Shown here in pieces: positions 16,901 to 24,640 of a stretch of 64,000 nt of DNA (positions are counted from its first letter, which is position 1; each line of letters opens with the position of its first letter). The translations under genes were made by a program, and so were the position numbers. The DNA comes from Chloroflexi bacterium HGW-Chloroflexi-4 (lineage in GTDB: Bacteria > Chloroflexota > Anaerolineae > Anaerolineales > Anaerolineaceae), in NCBI GenBank assembly GCA_002840715.1, contig PHBW01000009.1, positions 44,472-108,471 on the forward strand. The letters run 5' to 3'. The notes below the pieces were generated by a model. It was not told the origin of the DNA and did no database searches. It saw nothing but the letters and a program-made list of their open reading frames with translations.

Positions 16901-19273
16901 GCCAAAGCCTTGGATGTCAAAAAAGTGGATGTCTTAACTCTTGAAGCGGGAACTTCACTGGATATGGTTGGCGAATGGCTTAAAACCGGCCCTCTGACTG
17001 GTGTTTACTGCCTTACTGGTCTGGATTCCGATCCTTCTTGGGATGAATCACGCGAATCAAATTGGATTAAGGCGATAGAGCAAAAAATCGAACCTCTGTT
17101 TGAACTTGTCAAAATGATCCCCTCCGGAGCCTTTATGATTTCGGCTTCTCGCATGGGTGGGTTGCATGGATTGATGAATCCAGCAAATCCACTGGGGGGC
17201 GCATTAAGTGGTTTCACCAAGGCATACAGCCGTGAACGCTCGGCCGCGCTTGTAAAGACGATTGATTTTCAAACCAATGCAAAAGCCAACTTAATAGCGG
17301 GCAGCCTGATTGAAGAAACATTGAACGATGCTGCATCACTTGAAGTTGGCCGTGAAAACGAACTGCGCTTCACGATTTCACTGGATGAGATTCAAGGTCA
17401 GCCGATTATAAATAGTAAATTTTCTGCCAATGATGTGTTCCTAGTCAGCGGCGGAACTGGTGGAATTACTTCAGTAGTGATTGATGATCTCGCAAAACGC
17501 TCAAAAGGTCACTTTATCTTGTTGAGCCGTACACCGTTGATTGGATTGAACAAAGCTGATCTTGAAGCCCTTAAAAACGACCCCCAGGCCTATAAAAGCA
17601 TTTTGCTAAAAGAGATGTCAGCCTCTGGTGAAAAAGTGACGCCAATCCAGTTGGAGGCTAGGTTCAGCGCTTTGGAACGTGCCGCAGCCACAATTGATTT
17701 GATCGCAAAAATCGAAAGCTACGGCGGCAAAGCCACTTACATCCAATGTGATGTCGCTGACATGAAATCAGTCACCTCGGCGATTTCTGAAGTTGGAAAT
17801 ACAGTCAAGCATGTAAACTACTTCATTCATGCAGCAGGCCTTGAAAAAAGCCGCAAGCTTGAAAACAAAACACTTGAAGAATTTCATCAGGTCGTTGAAG
17901 TCAAAGTATCAGGATTTTTGAACCTCTTTACCGCGCTTGAGAAATTCAAAAGAGCGCCGAAATCTATTGTTTTCTTTTCTTCGATTGCCGGCCGTTTTGG
18001 CAATGTTGGTCAACCCGATTACAGCGCCGGTAATGATTTCCTCTCGAAAATGGCGATGTGGCTGCCAATCCAATATCCATTCCTTCAAGTCGTCTCGTTG
18101 GATTGGGGTGCCTGGGCTGAAGTCGGCATGGCCAGCCGCGGATCAATTCCGCTGGTGATGGAACGTGCAGGAATTGACATGTTGAAACCAGGGCAGGCTG
18201 CTCCAATTGTGGGTGACCAGATTTTAGCGGGTGGTTCGGGTGAAATCGTTGTGGCCGGCAGCCTCGGGTTGTTTGAGCGAGCCAAGACGAAGAATCACGG
18301 CATGAATGTGCCTTTGGCTGACGCTGCGCTTCGCGCCGGCAATCCCATCCACACCATGCTGAGTCATCTCACCGGCTATTCAATCGATTCAGGCATCACG
18401 CTTGAAGTAACCCTGGATCCTCAGGAGATTTCTTACCTGCGCGATCATGCCATCAATGGGGTGCCTGTGCTGCCAGGTGTAGTGGGCATCGAAGGATTTA
18501 CTCGGGCGGCAAAACACATATCATCCGCGCTGGCTGCTGCCAAATCGGGCTTTGAAGTAGAACGCTTGGAGAACATTGAATTTTTAGCTCCATTCAAATT
18601 CTATGGCAATAAATCGCGTGCCATGGCCTGGAAAGCAGGAGCAACCCGTGTGCATGAAGGGTTGAGAGTGGATGTATCCCTCGAATCGGACACCGAACGG
18701 ATAAACGGCAAGGTTGACCATGTGCAGCACTTCAAAGGTCAGGTTTACCTCACCCTGAAGGATATTGTTTCTCCAGATACCGCCGTTCCTCCAAAATGGG
18801 GAAGTCACAAGGCAGTCACAGCCGCTGAGATTTACCAGCTCTATTTCCACGGACCGTCCTTCCAGGTTTTGGAGGCTGCACAAAAATCAGGTAATGCAGT
18901 GCTCGGCAGATTCAATAACAGCCTGATCGACATCAATGCAGATGAGCCAGGTCTTTATACTACGCCGCTCTTGATTGAATTATGCTTCCAGACCGCCGGG
19001 CTTTGGGAGGCAGGTTCGACCGGTAATTTAGGTCTGCCTCATTCCATCGGCAAACTGCAGGTGTATCGTAATGTTATAAATGGAGCCTCAATTTTTGCAG
19101 AAGTGAAACCCAAAGAAATCAATGGTCAGTTATATTTTGATGCGCGCGTCATTGATACCAAGGGTAATGTCTATCTCGATTTGTTGAATTATCGAACATC
19201 CCCGCAGGTTGAAACGCCAGATGATCAACACTTGATGCCAATGAAAACTTTGGTATCAAAAAAACAGGATTAA
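10988..19273 (+). CDS. PUFA-synthase-like megasynthase, KS-ACP-AT-KS-ACP-ACP-KR-DH
   Basis: A 2761-residue iterative polyketide/fatty-acid synthase. Domains in order: KS1 about 5-470 (DAACASS Cys215, His349, His389); ACP1 about 515-585; AT about 717-1030 (GHSLGE Ser819, HAFH His921, a malonyl-type signature); a divergent second KS about 1087-1620 (NAACATT Cys1339, SHETYT His1487, GYTGHT His1527); ACP2 about 1705-1775; ACP3 about 1820-1890; KR about 2150-2430 (GGTGGI at 2155, Ser2332, Tyr2345); DH about 2440-2740 (HAINGVPVLP, His2487). No thioesterase or chain-length-factor domain is seen. All three ACPs read LGIDTVKQAE with Thr (552, 1742, 1858) where Ser is expected. Paired with a PPTase and a PfaD-type reductase, it probably makes a specialised lipid; the product is unknown. 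Confidence 0.9.
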   Translation: MDNQRAIAVVGLGAILPDAYDVASFWNNILNKKSSIGEVPADRWNTALYYDPDPKAVDKTYSKIGAFVKGYQFDPFKAGMAIPPKVLSLMDPAQQWGLAAAHQALKDYGYPEKPLNPERVAVILGNALAGEMHYRSTFRLLLPEYLASLESLPDFKNLPQATQTALLAGIAGDIHSRIPVITEDTMPGELANIIAGRIANVFNFSGPNFVTDAACASSLAALQAAVDGLANNHFDAVLCGGVDRNMGPESYIKFSKIGALSAEGSRPYSDKADGFVMGEGAVIFLLKRLEDAERDGDKIYALIRGIGGSSDGKGKGITAPNPIGQQRAIERALLNAGVSPEEVGLIEGHGTSTKVGDVAEVGSLKSVFGSFGLANGSIALGSVKSNIGHLKSAAGAAGLLKTIMALNEKTLPPSANFQNPNPNIDFANIPFAVNTQPREWQVKPGKYRYAGVSSFGFGGTNFHIVLEEYLPGVMGSEKASYVVPLKIEKEHEAVAEMTQPISIENASTVKNVDFDNSKITDFVLETISEKTGYPREMLDLELDLEADLGIDTVKQAELFATIRTHYNIARREDLRLSDYNTIEKVVGFMTDALSGQANQVSIEIDQNKALQPEPKLAEPQNDAHPYQGLYFISADSKSALKQKLESGLAAIKNGQIPASICPTRDEVSRSERLAIDYENSEELVKRCEKALSAFETDQPTTWNALQAHGIYRGSGNPGKTVFMFPGQGSQYVNMIRDLLEVEPVVRDTFKEADDILTPILGRPLTSYIYADGNEEALAQAEKELKNTTITQPALLTANVALLRLMAKFGFKPDFAIGHSLGEYAALVASGVLTFSEALEVVSARGREMSKIKVDDPGGMAAVSAPLEEVEKVITAVEGYIVIANVNSPVQSVLGGTSEAIESAIAMFKEAGFQAVRIPVSHAFHTKIVAPASEPVRQVIQRMQVMAPKIPIVANVTGELYPSSAEEITELLAQQVASPVQFVKSMQTLYTLGARVFVEVGPKRVLNALASDNMKGKTDTIVLATNHPRKGGQASFNEALCGLYAAGVLSTETVENQPQTAKSIVVESTPQPQQFDSMQPHFAVMTGSVVITGAGLGLPGRNKKVFDDSNISSLLNGEMRIEALPENLRKEMLEKRVTRLIKSDAGAVMEEITDLDQTLKLAGQRGAFNLEEEYGVPAERVDSLDISTQLAFGAGIDALRDAGIPMVMHHRRTSKGTLLPDGWKLPESMQDETGVIFCSAFPGLNRMAEEAGRFYEAQSLQRQLSEVMAMEDLLLALTPSGQTHFQNEIIRRKTELELKLDELNYHFDRRFVFRVLSMGHSQFAEYIGAKGPNTSVNAACATTTQGIGLAEDWIRTGRCRRVIVIAGDDVTDGNLASWIGTSLFASGAATTEGNLRLAAIPFDKRRNGMIMGMGAAALIVESQDGAEERGIGPICEIVSSQYSNSAFHGTRLDVTHVAGLMDTLIKTAENRFGLERNEIAARTVFVSHETYTPARGGSASAEIFALRHTFKEDANKVIIANTKGYTGHTMGVGVEDVLAVKALETGKVPPIAHIKEGFEPDPDLGDLKLSQGGDYNPDFALRLGAGFGSQIAMVLYRKISGQGERINHAIYDNWLKAISGYTTADLELEKRTLRVKSMGIPVNELIKSTWQFGLLPGRWATNAQPQVKNNVEVVAAAKPVNQPIPVAVASPEQTTVVKTTSISNVDTDSIKLHVLEVVSEKTGYPVDMLDLDLDLEADLGIDTVKQAELFASIRTHYGIPRREDLKLSDYNTLEKVIGFVKDNLAVLTVPAEPQAVIELQVAETPKVVERVVPVSEAPALPEDEGINQFVLSTVSEKTGYPIEMLDLDLDLEADLGIDTVKQAELFATIRTHFGIAKREDLRLSDYNTLAKVIGFVNEGMAPVSIEPKNSEEIQITEPSAQVEDKPLTLRIPKPVLLPRIELCDPTGVALENGRVIILKGQEKLTDETAKQLAKALDVKKVDVLTLEAGTSLDMVGEWLKTGPLTGVYCLTGLDSDPSWDESRESNWIKAIEQKIEPLFELVKMIPSGAFMISASRMGGLHGLMNPANPLGGALSGFTKAYSRERSAALVKTIDFQTNAKANLIAGSLIEETLNDAASLEVGRENELRFTISLDEIQGQPIINSKFSANDVFLVSGGTGGITSVVIDDLAKRSKGHFILLSRTPLIGLNKADLEALKNDPQAYKSILLKEMSASGEKVTPIQLEARFSALERAAATIDLIAKIESYGGKATYIQCDVADMKSVTSAISEVGNTVKHVNYFIHAAGLEKSRKLENKTLEEFHQVVEVKVSGFLNLFTALEKFKRAPKSIVFFSSIAGRFGNVGQPDYSAGNDFLSKMAMWLPIQYPFLQVVSLDWGAWAEVGMASRGSIPLVMERAGIDMLKPGQAAPIVGDQILAGGSGEIVVAGSLGLFERAKTKNHGMNVPLADAALRAGNPIHTMLSHLTGYSIDSGITLEVTLDPQEISYLRDHAINGVPVLPGVVGIEGFTRAAKHISSALAAAKSGFEVERLENIEFLAPFKFYGNKSRAMAWKAGATRVHEGLRVDVSLESDTERINGKVDHVQHFKGQVYLTLKDIVSPDTAVPPKWGSHKAVTAAEIYQLYFHGPSFQVLEAAQKSGNAVLGRFNNSLIDINADEPGLYTTPLLIELCFQTAGLWEAGSTGNLGLPHSIGKLQVYRNVINGASIFAEVKPKEINGQLYFDARVIDTKGNVYLDLLNYRTSPQVETPDDQHLMPMKTLVSKKQD

Positions 19274-19286
19274 GGTTTTTTTGGGA

Positions 19287-19323
19287 AAAGGATCCTTTGA
19301 TCATTATGTGAGAAGGATCCTTC
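19287..19323. repeat. Two 12-base palindromes in the PPTase leader
   Basis: AAAGGATCCTTT (19287-19298) and GAAGGATCCTTC (19312-19323) are each self-complementary and can also pair with one another. The second contains AAGGA, the only Shine-Dalgarno-like sequence before the PPTase ATG at 19333. Pairing between the two copies would hide it. Confidence 0.6.
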
Positions 19324-19332
19324 ATAAAACAG

Positions 19333-20064
19333 ATGATCTACTGGACTTTTTCAAGCTTCACCAACTCTCCCCCTCTGAAAATCGCTCAAACCCTTGAGCG
19401 GTTTTTCAGCATTCTTGAAATTGAAGAATTTGAAAAGTTTAAAATTCCGAAACGACAGTTGGAATGGCTTGCGAGTCGGATGTTGGTAAAACGTCTCGTC
19501 CATCAATTAGCGATTTCTGATTCCCCTTTGTCGTTGAGATCCGTCACGGTTCAAAAAGAGATCACAGGGGTTCCTTACGTCGTCATGGAAGGCATGGGTC
19601 GGGTAGGGTGGCTTTCACTCAGCCATTCTCACGAAGGGGTTCTGACGGCTTTTTCTCAAGAGGGTGAAGCTCGATTTGGCGTTGACCTCGAATTCATAGA
19701 ACCGAGATCACTTCAGCTATTTTTGGATTATTTTACTGCCACAGAGATCGCCTGGCTTTCAACCCTGAATGAAAAAGAAAAAGACCTTTGTTCAAATATA
19801 GTCTGGAGCTCCAAAGAAGCCTTTCTCAAAGCCATTGAGAGGGGCCTAAGTTTGGATACCAGAAAAATAAACATCCACCCTTGTGATGTGAGTTATTTAT
19901 CAAAAGGGTGGACGGAAATCAATTTTGAGGTGGATGGTATGGTTACCGGGGAGTGGCAGCTTTTGGCTTCATCTCATCAAGGATATGTCATGACGATCTG
20001 CCTGCAAAGAGCCCGGGAATTGAAACGGGTTGTTTTACAAGACTTGTTTTCTTTTGATGAATAA
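19333..20064 (+). CDS. Sfp-type 4'-phosphopantetheinyl transferase
   Basis: Transfers phosphopantetheine from CoA to carrier proteins, presumably the three ACP domains of the adjacent megasynthase. The 243 residues contain the Sfp-family elements: LSHSHEG (CoA contact), FGVDLEFIE (Mg-binding Asp and Glu), and WSSKEAFLKA (the WxxKEAxxK motif). The length matches the Sfp/HetI group rather than the shorter AcpS group. It starts 59 bases after the megasynthase stop. An in-frame stop at 19309 excludes a longer start, leaving the ATG at 19333 with a distant ribosome site. It ends 6 bases from the convergent pfaD-like gene. Its partner ACPs present Thr rather than Ser, so its specificity is of interest. 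Confidence 0.92.
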   Translation: MIYWTFSSFTNSPPLKIAQTLERFFSILEIEEFEKFKIPKRQLEWLASRMLVKRLVHQLAISDSPLSLRSVTVQKEITGVPYVVMEGMGRVGWLSLSHSHEGVLTAFSQEGEARFGVDLEFIEPRSLQLFLDYFTATEIAWLSTLNEKEKDLCSNIVWSSKEAFLKAIERGLSLDTRKINIHPCDVSYLSKGWTEINFEVDGMVTGEWQLLASSHQGYVMTICLQRARELKRVVLQDLFSFDE

Positions 20065-20070
20065 TTTAGC

Positions 20071-21702
20071 TTATTCCTTGGGAATATACTCTTTAATCTC
20101 CGATGCAATTTGGATCCCTTGAGATTCAAGCAGATTAATCCGATGCAGATAGGCTGCGCCTCTAAGTAACTGCATGTTCACATCAGCAGCTTTTCGGTTT
20201 TCTGCGTTCTCAAGGTAGGTTCCGCGCACCCAATCATTAAAAGCTCCCATGGATGGTCCGCACCAAATTTGGTAATCCATTTCTCTGCCTGCTTCACCAA
20301 CATTGGACCATCTTGAAGCCAGACCCAGATACCAGCGAAAAACTAAAGCCATTTTGGCCTTGGGATTCTTTTCTGCCCGCTCAATCTGCTGGGGATCGCG
20401 CACAGTAAAGAACTTCAAACACTCATTCCAAACCTCGTCGAGGGTCATTTTGAAAATTGTGCTTTCAAGTTTCTCGCGTTCTTGAGCGGGAATGTCATCA
20501 ATGGATTCAAAGCGTGAATAGATCTCAAACAATTTCTGTGCGCGCATGGCAAACATGGTTCCACGCTTTAAGACTTGCACTTTGACCCCCATTTCAAACA
20601 TGTCACTGGCAGGCGCCATCGATACATCTGTCATTTCCATTTGGGCAAGCAGTTTTTTGGTGTGAGCAGATGCTCCGGACTCGACACAACCTTGATTGAT
20701 GGAGCCTGTGGTGACATAGGCTGCACCCATCATGAATGCTGCAAGAACTGATTCGGGAGTGCCAATGCCGCCTGCCGCACCAATCCTGATGGGTTGGGGG
20801 TAGTTCCTTTTTGCCTGCACTTGATTTCGCAGCCTGATGATTGCAGGCAAAACGCTCACCAGGGGACGGTTATCTGTGTGACCGCCAGAATCTGCTTCAA
20901 CTGTTATGTCATCTGCCATGGGCACCAAACTGGCTAGTCTGGCTTGTTCAGAAGATATTTTTCCTTCTTCCACTAAAGTTTTTAAGATGTCATCAGAAGC
21001 CGGTTCCATGAACTTTATCGCTACTTCCTTGCGCGAAACCTTGGCAATCAGTCGATTGGCGATTTTTACGCTTCCATCTGTGTTCTGTGATAATCCAGAG
21101 ACACGATAACGAACCAGATTTTTGGTAATGGTCAAATAGGCCGAGGCCTCAATGGTTCGGATATTGTGTTGGAGAAAAAGTTCAACCGTTCGTTCTTCAA
21201 GAGACGGTTCGAAAGGACTGTTTATCAGATTAATCAAATAAGGCTGATCATTGAGTGCCTCTTTGATTTGTTTGATCCCTGCGGCAATTTTTTCCGGCAG
21301 CAGTCCGCCAGCCCCAAATGATCCCATAAAACCGGCTTTTCCCATGGAAGTTACAAATTCTGTCGAAGAGATTCCATTGGCCATGGCGCCGCCATATAGC
21401 GGAAATTTTGTGCCGTAAGTATCTTGAAACGAATAATCCCCAAATTGTTCTGGAAGATAAGGAAGGCAGCTTGCAATTACTTCCCAATCACTTGGTTCTG
21501 AAGATAGTGCATATTCATTTGTCAGGAAATACTGATTTTGATTAAGTAATAGTATTACTGGTTTCGAAAAATCCAGCAGTCTCTTTCGAAAGATTTCCTT
21601 TGTAAGATGCTCAGGTGCGGTTTTTCCTTGCCAATAAAAATTGTTAGCCGTAGTTATTTTTCTTGCTTGATTGTTTATTTTGAATAAAGAAGAAATTTCC
21701 AT
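20071..21702 (-). CDS. pfaD: PfaD-type trans-acting enoyl reductase (flavoprotein)
   Basis: FMN-dependent TIM-barrel enoyl reductase acting in trans with PUFA and trans-AT polyketide synthases. Of the 543 residues, the barrel begins at FPLYGGAMANGISSTEFV. The signature VEADSGGHTDNRPL and the flavin phosphate loop GAAGGIGTPESVLAAFMMG, TGSINQGC are intact. The C-terminal helical region (GPSMGAFNDWVRGTYL) is the extension specific to PfaD proteins. It is convergent with the PPTase gene. In classic pfa clusters PfaD reduces the enoyl-ACP intermediates, and here it would supply the ER activity missing from the megasynthase. Confidence in family is high; its product role is inferred. Confidence 0.93.
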   Translation of the reverse strand: MEISSLFKINNQARKITTANNFYWQGKTAPEHLTKEIFRKRLLDFSKPVILLLNQNQYFLTNEYALSSEPSDWEVIASCLPYLPEQFGDYSFQDTYGTKFPLYGGAMANGISSTEFVTSMGKAGFMGSFGAGGLLPEKIAAGIKQIKEALNDQPYLINLINSPFEPSLEERTVELFLQHNIRTIEASAYLTITKNLVRYRVSGLSQNTDGSVKIANRLIAKVSRKEVAIKFMEPASDDILKTLVEEGKISSEQARLASLVPMADDITVEADSGGHTDNRPLVSVLPAIIRLRNQVQAKRNYPQPIRIGAAGGIGTPESVLAAFMMGAAYVTTGSINQGCVESGASAHTKKLLAQMEMTDVSMAPASDMFEMGVKVQVLKRGTMFAMRAQKLFEIYSRFESIDDIPAQEREKLESTIFKMTLDEVWNECLKFFTVRDPQQIERAEKNPKAKMALVFRWYLGLASRWSNVGEAGREMDYQIWCGPSMGAFNDWVRGTYLENAENRKAADVNMQLLRGAAYLHRINLLESQGIQIASEIKEYIPKE

Positions 21703-21982
21703 AGGTTCACCAGTGATATCCTTTTGTTGATTAACCCAAATTTCAAGATATTGGTTCGGAAATTCATATCGTGGTGGGGGATGGTCAATCGCAATTTAAT
21801 TCTCAAAGAAAATCACTTTAACCTTTTTGAGGAGATTGATCGATTTAATGATTAATTAAGAATTTACTTTTTTTATATAGCAAATCAGACAAAATAGCGC
21901 ATAATGGAGTTATATCAATACCTGATTGTTATTGAAAGAAAGAAATTAGTTGTCCAATTAGTGGTTTGGGATAAAACTTTCA

Positions 21983-23449
21983 ATGAAATTTTTGATAATA
22001 AGTTATAAGTATGAGAAAGAAGAAGATCGACGTATTGCGCGGTTAATTTCGATCCTCATCTATATTTCGTGGGGGACTTATGCTTTTGCCTCTATCTTTG
22101 GTTTTTTATTCAAAGATTGGACCTTAGTCATTGCCACACTTGCAGGCTGTGTTCTGCTTATCATCCCGTTTGTCATGATCAGAATCGGAAAATTGCATTT
22201 CAGCAGTTTCATTTTGGTATTAAGTTCACTTTTTACAGTTACATTTATCGCCACGATTGGACAGGGCATCCATGATTTGGCCATGATTGCACTTCCAATC
22301 GTGATTATATTTGCCGGTTTGACCCTTGATCGGCTGCGGTTTGGAATCAGCGTTGCCACGACCATACTTGCTATTATCTGGCTGGCAATGGGTGAAAATT
22401 TCGGCTGGTTTCACACAAAACCTTTTTTTGGACCTGACGCAAATTGGGCTACTCTGGCAATGGTTACTATATTACTTGTGGTTGCTGCCGTAGCCGTTGA
22501 TTTACTTGCCCAAAACACCCGGAAAAATTTACAGCAAGCTCAAACCGAGATCACTCAACGTATTCAAACTGAAAAAGAACTACGAGAAAAAGAATTTCAA
22601 TTCCACAATTTGGCTGATTCTGGCATTGCCTTGATCTGGACTTCCGGCACAGACAAGCTTTGCAATTATTTCAATTTACCCTGGTTGCGGTTTACCGGCC
22701 GTACATTGGAGCAGGAACTTGGAAATGGTTGGACAGAAGGACTTCATCCAGATGATTACGACCATTGCATAAACACTTATATTGCGGCATTTGACAAGCG
22801 CGAAAAATTTGATATGGAATACCGTATGCGTCATATGAGCGGCGAATACCGCTGGATTCAAGATATGGGTACCCCAACATATAACAGCAGTGGTGAGTTT
22901 GTTGGCTATATAGGCCATTGTTTCGATATCACCGAACGCAAAAAACTGGAAGAACAGCTTCGTTATCAGAGCAGCCGCGATGCCATGACTGGTTTGTATA
23001 ATCGCAATTTCTTTGAAGCTGAGTTGGAGCGTTTTGAACAGGGCAGGGAGTTTCCAATCAGCATTATTATGGCGGATATTGATGGATTGAAATATACCAA
23101 TGACACCAAAGGTCATGCTGCCGGAGATGAACTTTTGCGCCGAGGAGCAAATGTGCTCAGTTCAGTAATGCGTAACGGCGACATCGTTGCCCGCATTGGC
23201 GGAGATGAGTTTGCCGTGCTTTTGCCACGTACTGATTCTGAAATGGTGAATAATATTGTTGATCGCCTCAGAAACAAGATTATCGAATCCAATTCGAAGT
23301 ACACTGATTTAGTCTTAAATATTTCTTTCGGTTGCGCCACCACAGAAATGTTTGATTTAATGAAAGCGTTCAAGCTTGCTGATCAAAATATGTATAAAGA
23401 CAAATTAAAACATAAAAAGGCTCGGTTGATTGCAGAAGTCAAGTCTTAA
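21983..23449 (+). CDS. Membrane PAS-GGDEF diguanylate cyclase
   Basis: Makes cyclic di-GMP. The first 185 residues hold about six membrane segments forming a sensory module. A PAS domain (about 205-320, ending in GHCFDITERKKLEEQL) follows a short coiled coil. The C-terminal GGDEF domain has an intact IGGDEFAVL active loop. An RNGD sequence five residues before it forms the inhibitory I-site, so product feedback is likely. No EAL domain is attached. Two EAL-HDOD proteins are encoded 10 kb away. Its stop overlaps the convergent peptidase gene by 4 bases. Confidence 0.93.
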   Translation: MKFLIISYKYEKEEDRRIARLISILIYISWGTYAFASIFGFLFKDWTLVIATLAGCVLLIIPFVMIRIGKLHFSSFILVLSSLFTVTFIATIGQGIHDLAMIALPIVIIFAGLTLDRLRFGISVATTILAIIWLAMGENFGWFHTKPFFGPDANWATLAMVTILLVVAAVAVDLLAQNTRKNLQQAQTEITQRIQTEKELREKEFQFHNLADSGIALIWTSGTDKLCNYFNLPWLRFTGRTLEQELGNGWTEGLHPDDYDHCINTYIAAFDKREKFDMEYRMRHMSGEYRWIQDMGTPTYNSSGEFVGYIGHCFDITERKKLEEQLRYQSSRDAMTGLYNRNFFEAELERFEQGREFPISIIMADIDGLKYTNDTKGHAAGDELLRRGANVLSSVMRNGDIVARIGGDEFAVLLPRTDSEMVNNIVDRLRNKIIESNSKYTDLVLNISFGCATTEMFDLMKAFKLADQNMYKDKLKHKKARLIAEVKS

Positions 23450-24504
23450 TATTTGGTTACCAAATTGTATACCAATATGACAAAGGTTTTGAGATGGTCA
23501 TCAATCCGGCCAGGAAACGTTTCATCAATATATTCAATCGTATCAAATTCTGTGTGTCTGATCTCGCCGTCTAATCCAAATTGAGGATCAACTTGTACCA
23601 TGCCGTCTGATGAAAGATCCCAGTTGGTGGCTTCAAAATACACATAAGGGATATGTGATTTTTCAAAGGCATCGAAATCCGAACACTCGCAAGGGGTTCC
23701 GTCCTCGTAAAACATTTCTTCATCTGTTCTTCCTTCGATCTTAATTCCTTTATGCTGCGCATTTTCAAGCACCCAATCTCTCATGCTGCCAGGACCTTCA
23801 TTGCCATAGACATAAGCCTTATCGCCTGCAACGAGGCTATCTAGATTAACCATGCCAATAATGTTTATTTGCTCGCCGGTCTTCAATTCATCCACGAAAT
23901 ATGCAGAACCCCAAAGTCCCACTTCTTCCGCACCAAAGGCTACAAAAACAAGGGTGTAGGGGGTTTCAATATTCACTACACGTTTGGCCGTTTCAAGCAG
24001 TACAGCAACACCAGACGCGTTATCATCCGCTCCCTGGCTGCCCTCGTCATCTACCGAGTCGTAATGCGCCCCGATCACAATTTGCTTGTCTGAATCACCC
24101 TGTTTGATGGCAATAATATTGAATGAACCAAAGCTTGCACCTTCATAATCATCGTAGGCAGTGAACCATTGTGTCTCGGTTGTGTAACCGAATTCTTCCA
24201 GTTTCCTTTGGATAAAATTGGCTGCACTGGTTTCATTGCCAGACCCGGATGGACGATTACCAATATCACCGGCTAATATTTCCAAATATTGACGAGCATT
24301 TTCACCATATTCATCTCTTGTAATAATCCCGGTTTCCACAACTTCCTCAGTAGCAAGTAATGTGGATTCACTTTCGATTTGATTTTCAATGGAACTTTCA
24401 GCATTTTGAAACGTCAAATCATTCGCCTTGAAAAACGAAAAAGGAAAGCATGCCAGCATAAAAAGCATGGCAATCATTAGAATTATTATGCGGATTGATT
24501 TCAT
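23446..24504 (-). CDS. M28-family zinc aminopeptidase lipoprotein
   Basis: Secreted metallopeptidase anchored to the membrane. The signal peptide ends in MLAC with lipid Cys19. The zinc ligands of M28 are visible in order: GAHYDSV (His, then Asp in the bridging motif GADDNASGVA), the general base pair in FGAEEVGLWGS, NLDSL, and the distal HTEFDTIEYI His. A disordered acidic linker (residues 25-60) precedes the catalytic domain. The product probably trims N-terminal residues from extracellular peptides. The gene stands alone and is divergent from psuK. Confidence 0.92.
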   Translation of the reverse strand: MKSIRIIILMIAMLFMLACFPFSFFKANDLTFQNAESSIENQIESESTLLATEEVVETGIITRDEYGENARQYLEILAGDIGNRPSGSGNETSAANFIQRKLEEFGYTTETQWFTAYDDYEGASFGSFNIIAIKQGDSDKQIVIGAHYDSVDDEGSQGADDNASGVAVLLETAKRVVNIETPYTLVFVAFGAEEVGLWGSAYFVDELKTGEQINIIGMVNLDSLVAGDKAYVYGNEGPGSMRDWVLENAQHKGIKIEGRTDEEMFYEDGTPCECSDFDAFEKSHIPYVYFEATNWDLSSDGMVQVDPQFGLDGEIRHTEFDTIEYIDETFPGRIDDHLKTFVILVYNLVTKY

Positions 24505-24640
24505 TCGACACTCCCGATTATTATGTCAACATCCAAAATAATTATAGTGATTTATTAGCACTGAACACACTTCACTGAATATTCAACCTCGATAATTTCG
24601 GCAATAACGGTTACCATTAAGGTCTTAGAAAAATTCTGCC

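Noticed and set aside
10988..19273. Classic polyketide cluster with tailoring genes
   Set aside because: Neighbours are a sugar locus and signalling genes; no tailoring, resistance or export genes typical of a natural-product cluster are present.
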